Below are positions 54,211-62,597 of a stretch of DNA of 64,000 nucleotides, one piece after another; position 1 is the first letter of the stretch, and each line of letters opens with the position of its first letter. The notes under the pieces are model-generated. The model had not been told where the DNA came from. It did no database searches and saw only the letters and a program-made list of their open reading frames with translations. The stretch comes from Pseudomonadota bacterium. GTDB taxonomy: Bacteria; Pseudomonadota; Alphaproteobacteria; Rhizobiales; Xanthobacteraceae. A program made the position numbers and the translations under genes. The stretch lies in contig JAEXYA010000011.1 in assembly GCA_023451825.1 (NCBI GenBank), forward strand, positions 1-64,000. Direction: 5' to 3'.

Positions 54211-55346
54211 CCCGGCATGTTCGGATTGATCAGGTACTTCTCGCCGGTGGCGCGCTTCGCATAGGCACGAAGGTTGTCGAGGTTGAGGACGTCCTGAAGG
54301 GAAATGGTCTTGGTGTAGTGGCTGGCGAACGTGGTCTTGAGCTCGGCCACCACGCGCGCACGAAGCTTGGCTGCGTCATCCTTGCCGATCTTCTGCAGGA
54401 ACGGAAACAGCAGCCATCCCCCCATGCCCCAGGCCATGCCCGGCGGCGACAGTTCGATCGGGCGCGGCTCGAGCCGGCCATAGACATAGACCTGCTTGTG
54501 AGTGGTCGAGCCATAGCGGCTATAGACCTTCATGGCCTTCACGGCCGCGGCTTCCATCGCATGCAGGATCTGCCCCTGCAGCTTGCCGCCGCCGGTGGCG
54601 TCGAAGGCAATGGTGGCGCCGGTGGCTTCGAGCGCAGCCACGAGATCGTCGAAGAAGGTGGGGGCCGTGGTGTTCACCACATATTTGGCACCGATATCGC
54701 GCAGGATTTTCTCCTGCGCTTCGCTGCGCACGATGTTGACGAGATCGATGCCGTCCTTCTGGCAGATCTTGTTGAGCATCTGGCCGAGGTTGGACGCAGC
54801 CGCGGTGTGGACCAGCGCCTTGTGCCCTTCCCGCTTCATGGTCTCGGTCATGCCCAGCGACGTCAGCGGATTGACGAAGCAGGATGCGCCCTCTTCCGCC
54901 GTCGTGCCGTCCGGCAACAGCATCACTTCCTTGGCCTTGATCACGCGATACTGCGCATACATCGCGCCGCCGATCATCGCGACCGTCTTGCCGAGCAACG
55001 CCTGCGCGGCCTCCGAAGAGCCGGCCTTCACCACGATGCCCGCGCCTTCATTGCCGACCGCCATGGACTCGTCGAGACGGCCGCCCATCGCTTTCAGATT
55101 GGCCTGCGCCACCGTGGCCGTGACCACCGCCGATGCACCGGAGCCAGTGACTTTCGCCGTCGCCGGATCGGCTGCGCCAAGCAGCAGACCAAGATCGGAC
55201 GGATTGATCGGCGAGGCCTCGATGCGCACCACGATCTCATCGGGACCGGGGGCCGGAATCGCGACCTGCTGCAGCGATATTTCGAGTTCGCCGCTGCTCT
55301 TGATGAGGGATCGAAGTTCGAGGCCGGTGGTGATATCCGCAGTCAT
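54207..55346 (-). CDS. Zinc-type/MDR-superfamily alcohol dehydrogenase-like oxidoreductase
   Basis: A 379-residue MDR protein: GroES-like N-domain (about 20-150) and Rossmann domain (about 160-310; HTAAASNLGQML, AFDATGGGKLQG). The typical GHE zinc-site motif is replaced by GNEGAG, so it is of the quinone-oxidoreductase/enoyl-reductase kind without catalytic zinc. It overlaps the MFS gene. The substrate is unknown. Confidence 0.85.
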   Translation of the reverse strand: MTADITTGLELRSLIKSSGELEISLQQVAIPAPGPDEIVVRIEASPINPSDLGLLLGAADPATAKVTGSGASAVVTATVAQANLKAMGGRLDESMAVGNEGAGIVVKAGSSEAAQALLGKTVAMIGGAMYAQYRVIKAKEVMLLPDGTTAEEGASCFVNPLTSLGMTETMKREGHKALVHTAAASNLGQMLNKICQKDGIDLVNIVRSEAQEKILRDIGAKYVVNTTAPTFFDDLVAALEATGATIAFDATGGGKLQGQILHAMEAAAVKAMKVYSRYGSTTHKQVYVYGRLEPRPIELSPPGMAWGMGGWLLFPFLQKIGKDDAAKLRARVVAELKTTFASHYTKTISLQDVLNLDNLRAYAKRATGEKYLINPNMPG

Positions 55347-55380
55347 GTCGCTCTCCCCAGATACCGCGGTCTCTGCCGCG

Positions 55381-55968
55381 TCAGTAGATGCCCGGAATGA
55401 TGCGCTTGGTCTCGCGCATATAGGCCCGGTAGTCGTCGCCGAATGCCTCGGTCAGCATCCGCTCCTCGTGATCGATGCGGGTGAAGAACAGGATTGCGAT
55501 GGCGACCAATCCGCTCAGGGCAGCCATGGCGTTCGGCAGCAGCAAAGCCTGCGCCAGCGCCCACAACCAGAAAGACGAATACATCGGATGCCGGATCAGG
55601 CGATAGACGCCGCCGCGCACGATCTGGTGACTGTCGCGGATTTCGAGGCTCGCGGACCACTGCCGGCCGAGATCCTTGTGCGACCGGCGGAACAGCCAGA
55701 GCGACAGCACATAGACTGCCGCGCCGATCACGACGGCCGCATAATTGAGCTGGTAATTCAGCGCCGCGGGCCAGCCCGATGCGAGCCAGATCGCGGGCAC
55801 GACGACCAGACCGATGGTCGCGATGGCCAGCAGGATACGCTCGCGGCTCCAGCCGACCGCCTTCACCGTCGCGGTCTTGCGCGCCTTGCGCGCATAGGGA
55901 TAGCGGATGATGAACCAGGCAATAAGCCCGATCGCCCACACATAGATTCCGAGAAGTGACGCGGTCAT
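55381..55968 (-). CDS. Isoprenylcysteine carboxyl methyltransferase (ICMT)-family membrane protein
   Basis: A 195-residue protein with about five hydrophobic helices and the ICMT/PEMT signature GVYRLIRHPMYSSF followed by HEERMLTEAFGDDYRAYM near the C-terminus, which binds S-adenosylmethionine. Bacteria do not prenylate proteins, so the acceptor is probably a lipid or small molecule. It lies between the MDR gene and the membrane hydrolase, on the same strand. Confidence 0.85.
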   Translation of the reverse strand: MTASLLGIYVWAIGLIAWFIIRYPYARKARKTATVKAVGWSRERILLAIATIGLVVVPAIWLASGWPAALNYQLNYAAVVIGAAVYVLSLWLFRRSHKDLGRQWSASLEIRDSHQIVRGGVYRLIRHPMYSSFWLWALAQALLLPNAMAALSGLVAIAILFFTRIDHEERMLTEAFGDDYRAYMRETKRIIPGIY

Positions 55969-55986
55969 GGTCGTCCGTTCAGGCCA

Positions 55987-57225
55987 TCACGCAGCATTGA
56001 CGGATGCCCCGGCCTGCGGTTGAGAGGAATTGCCGGGCGCCAGCAACGCGCCGTCGGCGCCGAAGCGCGTGACGCCGCCGCCCACCGCCGTGATCTCGTC
56101 GAACGGCAGCGGGCCGCACAGGATCATGCAGTAGTCATAGGGCGCGCGCTGCTGGTTGCCCATCACCATCTGATAGTGAATGCGCATGAAGCTGAAGCGG
56201 TAGCGCTTGAACTGCTCCATGCCCATCATGTCATGCATCTGGATGCGGCGGATATTCGGCCGGCCATCGCTGCGCTCACGGCTGACGCGCTTCAGCGTGA
56301 CGGGATCGAAGCGGTAAAAGCTGATCACATCGTCGCGGGCGTGATATTCGGCCCAGCGCACCGCGGGCGTACCGGCCACAAGCTTCGACGCGTCGCGCAC
56401 ACTGGTACCGGCGGGATGCAGCGCGAATTTCGGGATCGTCGCGCTCACGGTCAGAACGCAGATGGTCGGGCCGTGTTTGGCGAGATCGGGATCGAGCTTC
56501 AGCGCCCGCGCCACCGTCTCCATGACGAGCGCCGCGCCAAGGCAGTGGCCGATGATGACGATTTCATCGACGTCGGCCTTCTGCGCGCGCGCCACCAGCG
56601 TCTTCGCAAATTCATCGACCCGCGCCTTCATCTTCGGACGCTTGCCGTAAACGTATTGCCGCGAAAAGATCCAGTCGTCGAACACGTGATTGATCGGCTT
56701 CCGCCAGCCGTAATAGTGCAGCAGCGCCGTGAATACGGCAGCGCCGGCCACGAGGCCCACGGGCCATGCCGCTGCGCCGCTCATCGCGAACAGCCATGTC
56801 AGGCCATAGCCGACCACCGCACCTGCCGCAGCGAAGGCGGCGATCCACAGATAGGAGAACAGAAAGAAGCCGGCATATTTCCAGCTCGAATAGAAGAAGC
56901 GGAACAAAGTTCCGGTCACGATCCAGTTGCCAAGCGTGACGAACGCAGCGCCGAGCCGTGACAGCATTCCACGGGAATGATCCTCATTGATGAGATCATC
57001 CCAGCGCAGCATCTCGTAGGTGATATCGGTCTGCCAGTTCGGACCGGACGCATGCGCCGGCCACGAAGCGCTGACGACGCGCGCATCGGGCGTGCCCGGC
57101 GCCGTCGCACTGACACCCCAGGTCTTCTGGAACGTGCCCAGCGACTTGCGGAACCGCTCGAGCTGCGTGTCCGGCGAGATCGGATCGTAGCCGCCGATAT
57201 GGAAGACGTGTCGCCGCGCGATCAT
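55987..57225 (-). CDS. Membrane-anchored alpha/beta-hydrolase-like protein with Cys nucleophile position
   Basis: A protein of 412 residues with two or more hydrophobic helices (about 118-170) between an N-terminal segment and an alpha/beta hydrolase domain. The nucleophile elbow reads IIGHCLGAAL, so Cys228 takes the place of the usual Ser (GxCxG, as in PhaC and dienelactone hydrolase). The N-terminus HVFHIGGYDP resembles the first strand/oxyanion region. The ATG at 57225 follows GGGAG; an upstream start at 57276 is in frame. Function is not known; 18 bases upstream of the ICMT-like gene. Confidence 0.78.
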   Translation of the reverse strand: MIARRHVFHIGGYDPISPDTQLERFRKSLGTFQKTWGVSATAPGTPDARVVSASWPAHASGPNWQTDITYEMLRWDDLINEDHSRGMLSRLGAAFVTLGNWIVTGTLFRFFYSSWKYAGFFLFSYLWIAAFAAAGAVVGYGLTWLFAMSGAAAWPVGLVAGAAVFTALLHYYGWRKPINHVFDDWIFSRQYVYGKRPKMKARVDEFAKTLVARAQKADVDEIVIIGHCLGAALVMETVARALKLDPDLAKHGPTICVLTVSATIPKFALHPAGTSVRDASKLVAGTPAVRWAEYHARDDVISFYRFDPVTLKRVSRERSDGRPNIRRIQMHDMMGMEQFKRYRFSFMRIHYQMVMGNQQRAPYDYCMILCGPLPFDEITAVGGGVTRFGADGALLAPGNSSQPQAGASVNAA

Positions 57226-57467
57226 CGCCCGCTCGCTCCCGATTGAATCCGCATTGTCATGGCCGCTGCATAGCAAATTCGCCCGCCGTCACAAACCGGC
57301 GCGACCGGCAGATGGCGGAGATCACGCAGGTTTTTGTCGCCCGAGGGTCACACCGATCGGGTTTCGCCATCTGCCCCATCACAAATCGGGGAAACCCCGC
57401 AGGACCATGATTGACGCAACCGGTCGATGTCTGAACATGTCTGCGGGTTTCTCGTTCGAAAGAAGGC

Positions 57468-58151
57468 ATGATGTCGATCGTTCTCAAGGGCTTGCAGCGG
57501 CCGTCGCGGATTTCTCCGGCGGCCGTTCTGCTGATTCTCTGCTCCCTCCTGGTGGCGCCACTCGCGAGTTCCAGCGACGCCGAGGCAGCCCCCCGCCGTC
57601 CCGGTCAGGTCTATCTCTACCGCGGTATCATGAACGTGTTTTCGTTGGGCATGGACCAGATCGCCTACAAGCTGCAGGCCGTCGGCGTTGCCACATCGGT
57701 GAGCAACCACACCATGTGGAGCAGCGAAGCCAATGACATGATCGCCAAATACAAGGCCGGCAATCGCGAGCCGATCATCCTGATGGGGCACTCGGCCGGC
57801 GCCGACGCGACCATTTCGGTCGCCCGCAAGCTGGCGCAATACAACATCCCGGTCGCGCTGATCGTGAATTTCGATCCCGTTGCGCCCGATGCAGTTCCGA
57901 ACAACGTCAAGCAGATCGTGAACTATTACGTTCCCGCCGGCTGGGGTCGCGCGGTGGCTGCCGGCGACAAGCGCTTCAAGGGCAAGCTCGCCAACGTGAA
58001 CGAGAGCAGCACGACCAACCACTTCTCCATCGACAAGGACGACGGACTGCAGCGTCAGGCGATCGCCCGCGTGCTCGCGGTTACAGGCGGCAATATCCGC
58101 CGCAAGCCGGCGGCACCAAAAGGTGCGCAGGTCTCGGCGGCGCCGCAGTAA
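57468..58151 (+). CDS. Exported alpha/beta hydrolase (lipase/thioesterase-like)
   Basis: A 227-residue protein with a long signal peptide (hydrophobic about 18-35, cleaved near AEA, about 41). The elbow LMGHSAGADA gives Ser109, and a conserved His is in TNHFSIDKDDG. The mature N-terminus QVYLYRGIMNVFSLGMDQIA is characteristic of a group of rhizobial secreted hydrolases. It is divergent from the membrane-anchored hydrolase across 242 bases. The substrate is unknown. Confidence 0.8.
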   Translation: MMSIVLKGLQRPSRISPAAVLLILCSLLVAPLASSSDAEAAPRRPGQVYLYRGIMNVFSLGMDQIAYKLQAVGVATSVSNHTMWSSEANDMIAKYKAGNREPIILMGHSAGADATISVARKLAQYNIPVALIVNFDPVAPDAVPNNVKQIVNYYVPAGWGRAVAAGDKRFKGKLANVNESSTTNHFSIDKDDGLQRQAIARVLAVTGGNIRRKPAAPKGAQVSAAPQ

Positions 58152-58175
58152 ACACAACCGTATAGATGAAACGAC

Positions 58176-58213
58176 AACGGCCGAGGCTTCCCGCCTTGGC
58201 CGTTTTGCTTTTG
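58176..58213. terminator. Rho-independent terminator between convergent hydrolase and glycosidase genes
   Basis: AACGGCCGAGG / CCTTGGCCGTT stem (one G-T pair) with a short loop, followed by TTGCTTTT on the plus strand. It starts 24 bases after the hydrolase stop. Confidence 0.8.
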
Positions 58214-58226
58214 CGCGATGCTGCGC

Positions 58227-60260
58227 TCAGACCAGAAGCATGTCGTGATGGGTTGGCACTTTCACGACGTCTGAATGGATGGCCGATGGATCGTGATGTG
58301 CTGACGGAGTATTGGCCGCATCCCCGGACATCTCGACAATCTCAGTCGCGGGCAAAGTCAGCCCAGATGCGAGCGGGACGGATGCCTCCACCGTCGCAGG
58401 CGTGGCCGCGGCGGCTGATGAGGCGAAGGCAAAATTGTCGCTGGAAGATTGACCGGGCATCTCTTGCGCGGCCGTGGTCGCCGCAGTCGCACGACCGATA
58501 TCAGCAGTGGCCAGCATGCCATCCTTGAACTTCATATATTCGACGTTCATCAGGTAGTCGGTGCCGTCGCGATTGGCGACGCCGTCGGCGACGATGGTTT
58601 GCGTCCCCTTTTGACTGATCGTGTAGTCACCCATCGAGCCGGAGAAGACCGCGGTGTCCGTACCCGCTTCGCCATTGATGATGTCGTTGCCGATGCCCCC
58701 GAAAATATAGTCGTCGCCTGCGCCGGCCCGCACCACGTCATTGTCGTTATTGGCGCCGAAGAACCAGTCCTGATGCTTGGCGGTGTCGAAATTGATGGTG
58801 CGGACATAGAGGTCAAATGATCCGGGCGAACTCGCATTGGTGCCGTCCGCCGGCGTCAACTCGACGCCGTTGACGGTGATGTCCTTGAAATGCAGGGCTC
58901 GCCCGGGCGTCGAGTTGACGATTTCGACGGCGAGACTGGTGACCTGCCCCGGATTGTCGAAGGTAAAGGTCTGGGTCTGATAGTCCGACGGATGCGAGGC
59001 CGGCGTGAATTCACGAATACTATCGACCGGCTGGCCGTTGACGATCAGACGCGCCTGCGCGGCCTCGCCATTCACCACCGAGCCATAGCCCGTTAGCGTC
59101 ACTGTCGTGGACGTCAGCCGTCCCGGCTCCGACGGCCCGGCGACAATGACGTCATTGCCGCCGCCAGCGTAGATCTCGTCATGGCCGAGCCCGCCATAAA
59201 TGATGTCGCGTCCGGCACCGCGATCGATGATGTCGCCGATGGCCGATCCATAGGTGGTTGTCTCCGGCAGATATCCGTTGCCGTGGAAATACTGATCGAC
59301 CACCTGCTCCGCCGGCTTGTGCTGCGGCGAATAACCGGTCTCGTTCGGCTGATTGCTGAGATCCCATTGCCAGAACTGCACGCCCTTCAGCCATGTGCCG
59401 CCTTGCGTGCCCCACACCTGCATGAAGGCATTATAGGCATCCGCCTGTTCGGCGGCATCGGGCGGCGCCTTGGATGAGCCGCCGCCGGGATTGATCGCGG
59501 TGCCGTCGATGCTGCGATAGCCGACCTCGGTCATCAGCACCTGCTTGCCGTGATCCTGGGACAGCGCATGCAGGAAATCCACCGGTGACTGGTGATCGAA
59601 GGCGCGCGCGTAATAGGGATTGAACGGCACCTCGTTCCAGGCATTCACGAGTTCGGCAACCGTCGGCTCCGTGCTCGCGGTCAGCGGCGGATAGGTGTTG
59701 ACGCCGATGATATCGACCTGATCCCAGAAACTGACCTTCGAGGCCTCGTCGGTGGCCGCTGCATAAGTGATGTCGCCGCGATAAACGGAGCGCACCGCCG
59801 CGATGATATCGGTCCAGTAGTGCTGATAATCCGCGCCGGAGAGGCTGCTCATCTCGTTGCCGATCGCGAATGTATCGACGCCGCCTTGTTGTGCGATCTC
59901 CGCGAGATGCACGACCTCAGCCTTGTAGGACGCGAAGAACGCCCCGACATCGGTCGGCGCAAGACTATGCGAGATCGTGCCGTCGAGGCCGGACAGGTTC
60001 GGCTTGAACACGACATCGAGTCCATTCGCATGCGCCGCCTTGAATCCCGCCAGCAACGACGCATCGGTCTCGGTCTTGCCGGCAACGGCTTTGACGTCGT
60101 TACCCCAGCGATTGTCGGTCCATATCCGCGTCGTCAACGCGACCGAATTGGAGCCGAGATTGGCAATGTTCTGGAAGGCCTCATTGGCCGACGGGCTGGC
60201 GAACTGCCCACCCCATTCTGACAGGGCCCCAAAACCCTGAACGTCAAAGATGTTGGGCAT
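58227..60260 (-). CDS. Secreted glycoside-hydrolase-like protein with RTX calcium repeats
   Basis: A 677-residue protein without an N-terminal signal. Residues 1-330 form a TIM-barrel glycosidase-like domain (GTA/GH113 type), with likely acid/base Glu136 in AIGNEMSSL and nucleophile Glu245 in MTEVGYRS. Then come RTX repeats (about 350-378, GAGRDIIYGGLGHDEIYAGG), a carbohydrate-binding-like beta domain (about 385-510) and more RTX (about 520-550, GAGDDYIFGGIGNDIINGE). Such proteins leave by a type I system, whose genes are not here. It may act on exopolysaccharide or plant polysaccharide. Confidence 0.82.
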   Translation of the reverse strand: MPNIFDVQGFGALSEWGGQFASPSANEAFQNIANLGSNSVALTTRIWTDNRWGNDVKAVAGKTETDASLLAGFKAAHANGLDVVFKPNLSGLDGTISHSLAPTDVGAFFASYKAEVVHLAEIAQQGGVDTFAIGNEMSSLSGADYQHYWTDIIAAVRSVYRGDITYAAATDEASKVSFWDQVDIIGVNTYPPLTASTEPTVAELVNAWNEVPFNPYYARAFDHQSPVDFLHALSQDHGKQVLMTEVGYRSIDGTAINPGGGSSKAPPDAAEQADAYNAFMQVWGTQGGTWLKGVQFWQWDLSNQPNETGYSPQHKPAEQVVDQYFHGNGYLPETTTYGSAIGDIIDRGAGRDIIYGGLGHDEIYAGGGNDVIVAGPSEPGRLTSTTVTLTGYGSVVNGEAAQARLIVNGQPVDSIREFTPASHPSDYQTQTFTFDNPGQVTSLAVEIVNSTPGRALHFKDITVNGVELTPADGTNASSPGSFDLYVRTINFDTAKHQDWFFGANNDNDVVRAGAGDDYIFGGIGNDIINGEAGTDTAVFSGSMGDYTISQKGTQTIVADGVANRDGTDYLMNVEYMKFKDGMLATADIGRATAATTAAQEMPGQSSSDNFAFASSAAAATPATVEASVPLASGLTLPATEIVEMSGDAANTPSAHHDPSAIHSDVVKVPTHHDMLLV

Positions 60261-60365
60261 TCGCGCTCTCCATCTGCGTGGCAGTGAGAGCCTGCGCCCC
60301 GTTCGTGATACCTTCGCGACCGCAATAAGGTATCCTGATGGCGCCTAAAGTTTGAGGCATATGGC

Positions 60366-60402
60366 AACGAAAATCGCCGCCCGCGTTTGCGCGAGCGGCG
60401 AT
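60366..60402 (-). terminator. Rho-independent terminator of eno
   Basis: On the minus strand ATCGCCGCTCGCG / CGCGGGCGGCGAT form a 13-bp stem with one mismatch and a small loop, followed by TTTTCGTT. It lies 28 bases past the eno stop. Confidence 0.82.
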
Positions 60403-60429
60403 GGTCAGTTTGGCGATTGGCCTACGCGC

Positions 60430-61713
60430 TTAAGCGAGCGCCTTCAGCGCCTTGCGGCCGGCATAGAGCGCTTGGGTGCCGAGCTGCTGCTCGATGCGCA
60501 GGAGCTGGTTGTACTTGGCGGTGCGGTCGGCGCGCGCGAGCGAACCGGTTTTGATCTGTCCGCAATTGGTGGCGACGGCGAGATCGGCGATGGTCGAGTC
60601 CTCGGTTTCACCCGAGCGATGCGACATGACCGCGGTGTAGCCGGCCTTGAACGCCATCTCGACCGCACTCAGCGTTTCGGTGAGCGAGCCGATCTGGTTG
60701 ACCTTCACCAGGATCGAATTGGCGCGGCCAGCCTTGATGCCCTCTTCGAGGCGCGTGACATTGGTCACGAACAGATCGTCGCCGACCAGCTGGCACTTCT
60801 TGCCGATGAGGTCGGTGACTTCCTTCCAGCCGTCCATGTCGTCTTCCGACATGCCGTCTTCGATGGACACGATCGGATAATTGCCGACGAGCTGGGCGAG
60901 ATACTTCGCCTGCTCTGAAATGCTGCGAGTCTTGCCCTCGCCTTCATAGACGTATTTGCCGTCCTTGAAGAACTCGGTGGAGGCGCAGTCGAGTGCGAGC
61001 ATCACGTCGTCACCCGGCTTGTAACCAGCCTTGGTGATGGCGCCCATCACGAAGTCCAGCGCGGCTTCGGCCGATGCGAGGTTCGGTGCAAAACCGCCTT
61101 CGTCGCCGACATTGGTGTTGTGGCCGGCCTTCTTCAGCTCGCCCTTCAGCGTGTGAAAGATTTCGGCGCCGCAACGCAGGCCGTCGGCGAAGGTGCCAGC
61201 GCCCACCGGCATGATCATGAATTCCTGGAAGTCGATCGGATTGTCGGCATGCATGCCGCCATTGATGATGTTCATCATCGGCACCGGCAGCGTACGCGCC
61301 GAGGTGCCGCCGACATAGCGATACAGCGGCATGTCGAGGGATTCAGCGGCGGCCTTGGCGGCGGCCAGCGAGACGCCGAGGATGGCGTTGGCGCCTAGGC
61401 GCGACTTGTTCGGCGTTCCGTCGAGCGCGATCATGGTCTCGTCGAGCTGGATCTGGTTCTCCACATCCATGCCGCCGATCGCGTCGAAGATCTCGCCATT
61501 GATGGCGTCCACGGCCTTCAGCACGCCCTTGCCGAGATAGCGCGACTTGTCGCCGTCGCGTAGTTCGACCGCTTCATGCGCGCCGGTGGATGCGCCCGAC
61601 GGAACCGCCGCGCGGCCCATCGAGCCGTCTTCCAGCACCACATCGACCTCGACCGTGGGATTGCCGCGGCTATCGAGAATTTCGCGGCCAATGATATCGA
61701 CGATGGCGGTCAT
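60430..61713 (-). CDS. eno: Enolase (phosphopyruvate hydratase)
   Basis: Converts 2-phosphoglycerate to phosphoenolpyruvate. The 427-residue protein shows REILDSRGNPTVEVDV, PSGASTGAHEAVELRDGD, GDEGGFAPNL, the metal ligands in VSIEDGMSEDDMDGW, and SHRSGETEDSTIADLAV. Start is an ATG. In related genomes eno is usually near ftsB and the pdh genes; the 10-kb accessory stretch lies in between here. Confidence 0.97.
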   Translation of the reverse strand: MTAIVDIIGREILDSRGNPTVEVDVVLEDGSMGRAAVPSGASTGAHEAVELRDGDKSRYLGKGVLKAVDAINGEIFDAIGGMDVENQIQLDETMIALDGTPNKSRLGANAILGVSLAAAKAAAESLDMPLYRYVGGTSARTLPVPMMNIINGGMHADNPIDFQEFMIMPVGAGTFADGLRCGAEIFHTLKGELKKAGHNTNVGDEGGFAPNLASAEAALDFVMGAITKAGYKPGDDVMLALDCASTEFFKDGKYVYEGEGKTRSISEQAKYLAQLVGNYPIVSIEDGMSEDDMDGWKEVTDLIGKKCQLVGDDLFVTNVTRLEEGIKAGRANSILVKVNQIGSLTETLSAVEMAFKAGYTAVMSHRSGETEDSTIADLAVATNCGQIKTGSLARADRTAKYNQLLRIEQQLGTQALYAGRKALKALA

Positions 61714-61839
61714 GGTGCCCTCTTTGTGCTGGGGTGGTCGGTTGGCCGTGCTTCTAGCCCATGGTGCGGGGCGGGAAAACCCCGCTTGGCGTGACGCCAG
61801 CCCCTGGATTGGCTAAGAACCGCGCCAACGGAGACCGAT

Positions 61840-62319
61840 ATGTCAAAAAACCCTCGCAAATCACCCAAAGCCGCGCCGGAGCTGCAGCTCGGCCGCGCTG
61901 TGGAATGGCCGACCTCCCCGGAAGCCGCACAGCTCGACAAGGTGCCCAATCCGCAAAAGGGCACCGATTACACCGTGCGCTTTACCGCCCCGGAATTCAC
62001 CTCGCTGTGCCCGATCACCGGCCAGCCGGATTTCGCCCATCTGATGATCGATTATGTCCCCGGCCAGTGGCTGGTGGAATCCAAGGCGCTGAAACTCTAC
62101 CTCGCCTCGTTCCGCAACCACGGCGCTTTCCATGAGGACTGCACGGTGGCCATCGGCAAGCGCATTGCCGACACCATCAAGCCAAAGTGGCTGCGCATCG
62201 GCGGCTACTGGTATCCCCGCGGCGGCATCCCCATCGACGTGTTCTGGCAAACGGGTCGCCTGCCCAAGGGCGTGTGGGTGCCCGAGCAAGGCGTGGCTCC
62301 GTATCGCGGGCGGGGCTAG
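61840..62319 (+). CDS. queF: NADPH-dependent 7-cyano-7-deazaguanine reductase
   Basis: Reduces preQ0 to preQ1 in queuosine biosynthesis. The 159-residue, single-domain (YkvM-type) protein has the catalytic Cys in TSLCPITGQPDFAH, Asp just after, and the motif ESKALKLYLASFRNHGAFHE that binds substrate and NADPH. It is divergent from eno. No preQ1 riboswitch is visible in the 126 bases upstream. Confidence 0.95.
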   Translation: MSKNPRKSPKAAPELQLGRAVEWPTSPEAAQLDKVPNPQKGTDYTVRFTAPEFTSLCPITGQPDFAHLMIDYVPGQWLVESKALKLYLASFRNHGAFHEDCTVAIGKRIADTIKPKWLRIGGYWYPRGGIPIDVFWQTGRLPKGVWVPEQGVAPYRGRG

Positions 62320-62330
62320 CTCGTCCGTCT

Positions 62331-62362
62331 TAGCCCGCATGAGCGCAACGCCTTGCGGGCTA
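62331..62362. repeat. Short palindrome downstream of queF
   Basis: TAGCCCGCA and TGCGGGCTA are exact inverted arms with a 14-base spacer (GAGCGCAACGCC core). It is 11 bases after the queF stop and lacks a T-run. Confidence 0.7.
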
Positions 62363-62597
62363 CAACGCGATTCCAGGGCGCAATGCGAACCGCCCAATCA
62401 ATGCGGGTGGGGACAAAGCAAAATCGATATCGGCGAACCGCCAAATCATAACGCCGAAGCGCCACTTCGGCACCAACTTTCGCGAAGACGCCATTTTAGA
62501 TGGCTTTTAACTGCGACATAACGGTATAGCCATTGCCGAAACGGAACTGACTGCCGCAAACAGGTCCCTGAAATCTGGAATTTTGGGGAATTCTCTC

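Noticed and set aside
61714..61839. preQ1 riboswitch upstream of queF
   Set aside because: No pseudoknot-like motif or A-rich tail was seen in the short leader.
62480..62597. Fur/Irr box before the TonB receptor
   Set aside because: TTTTAGATGGCTTTTAA has only partial likeness to an ICE motif and is not palindromic enough.
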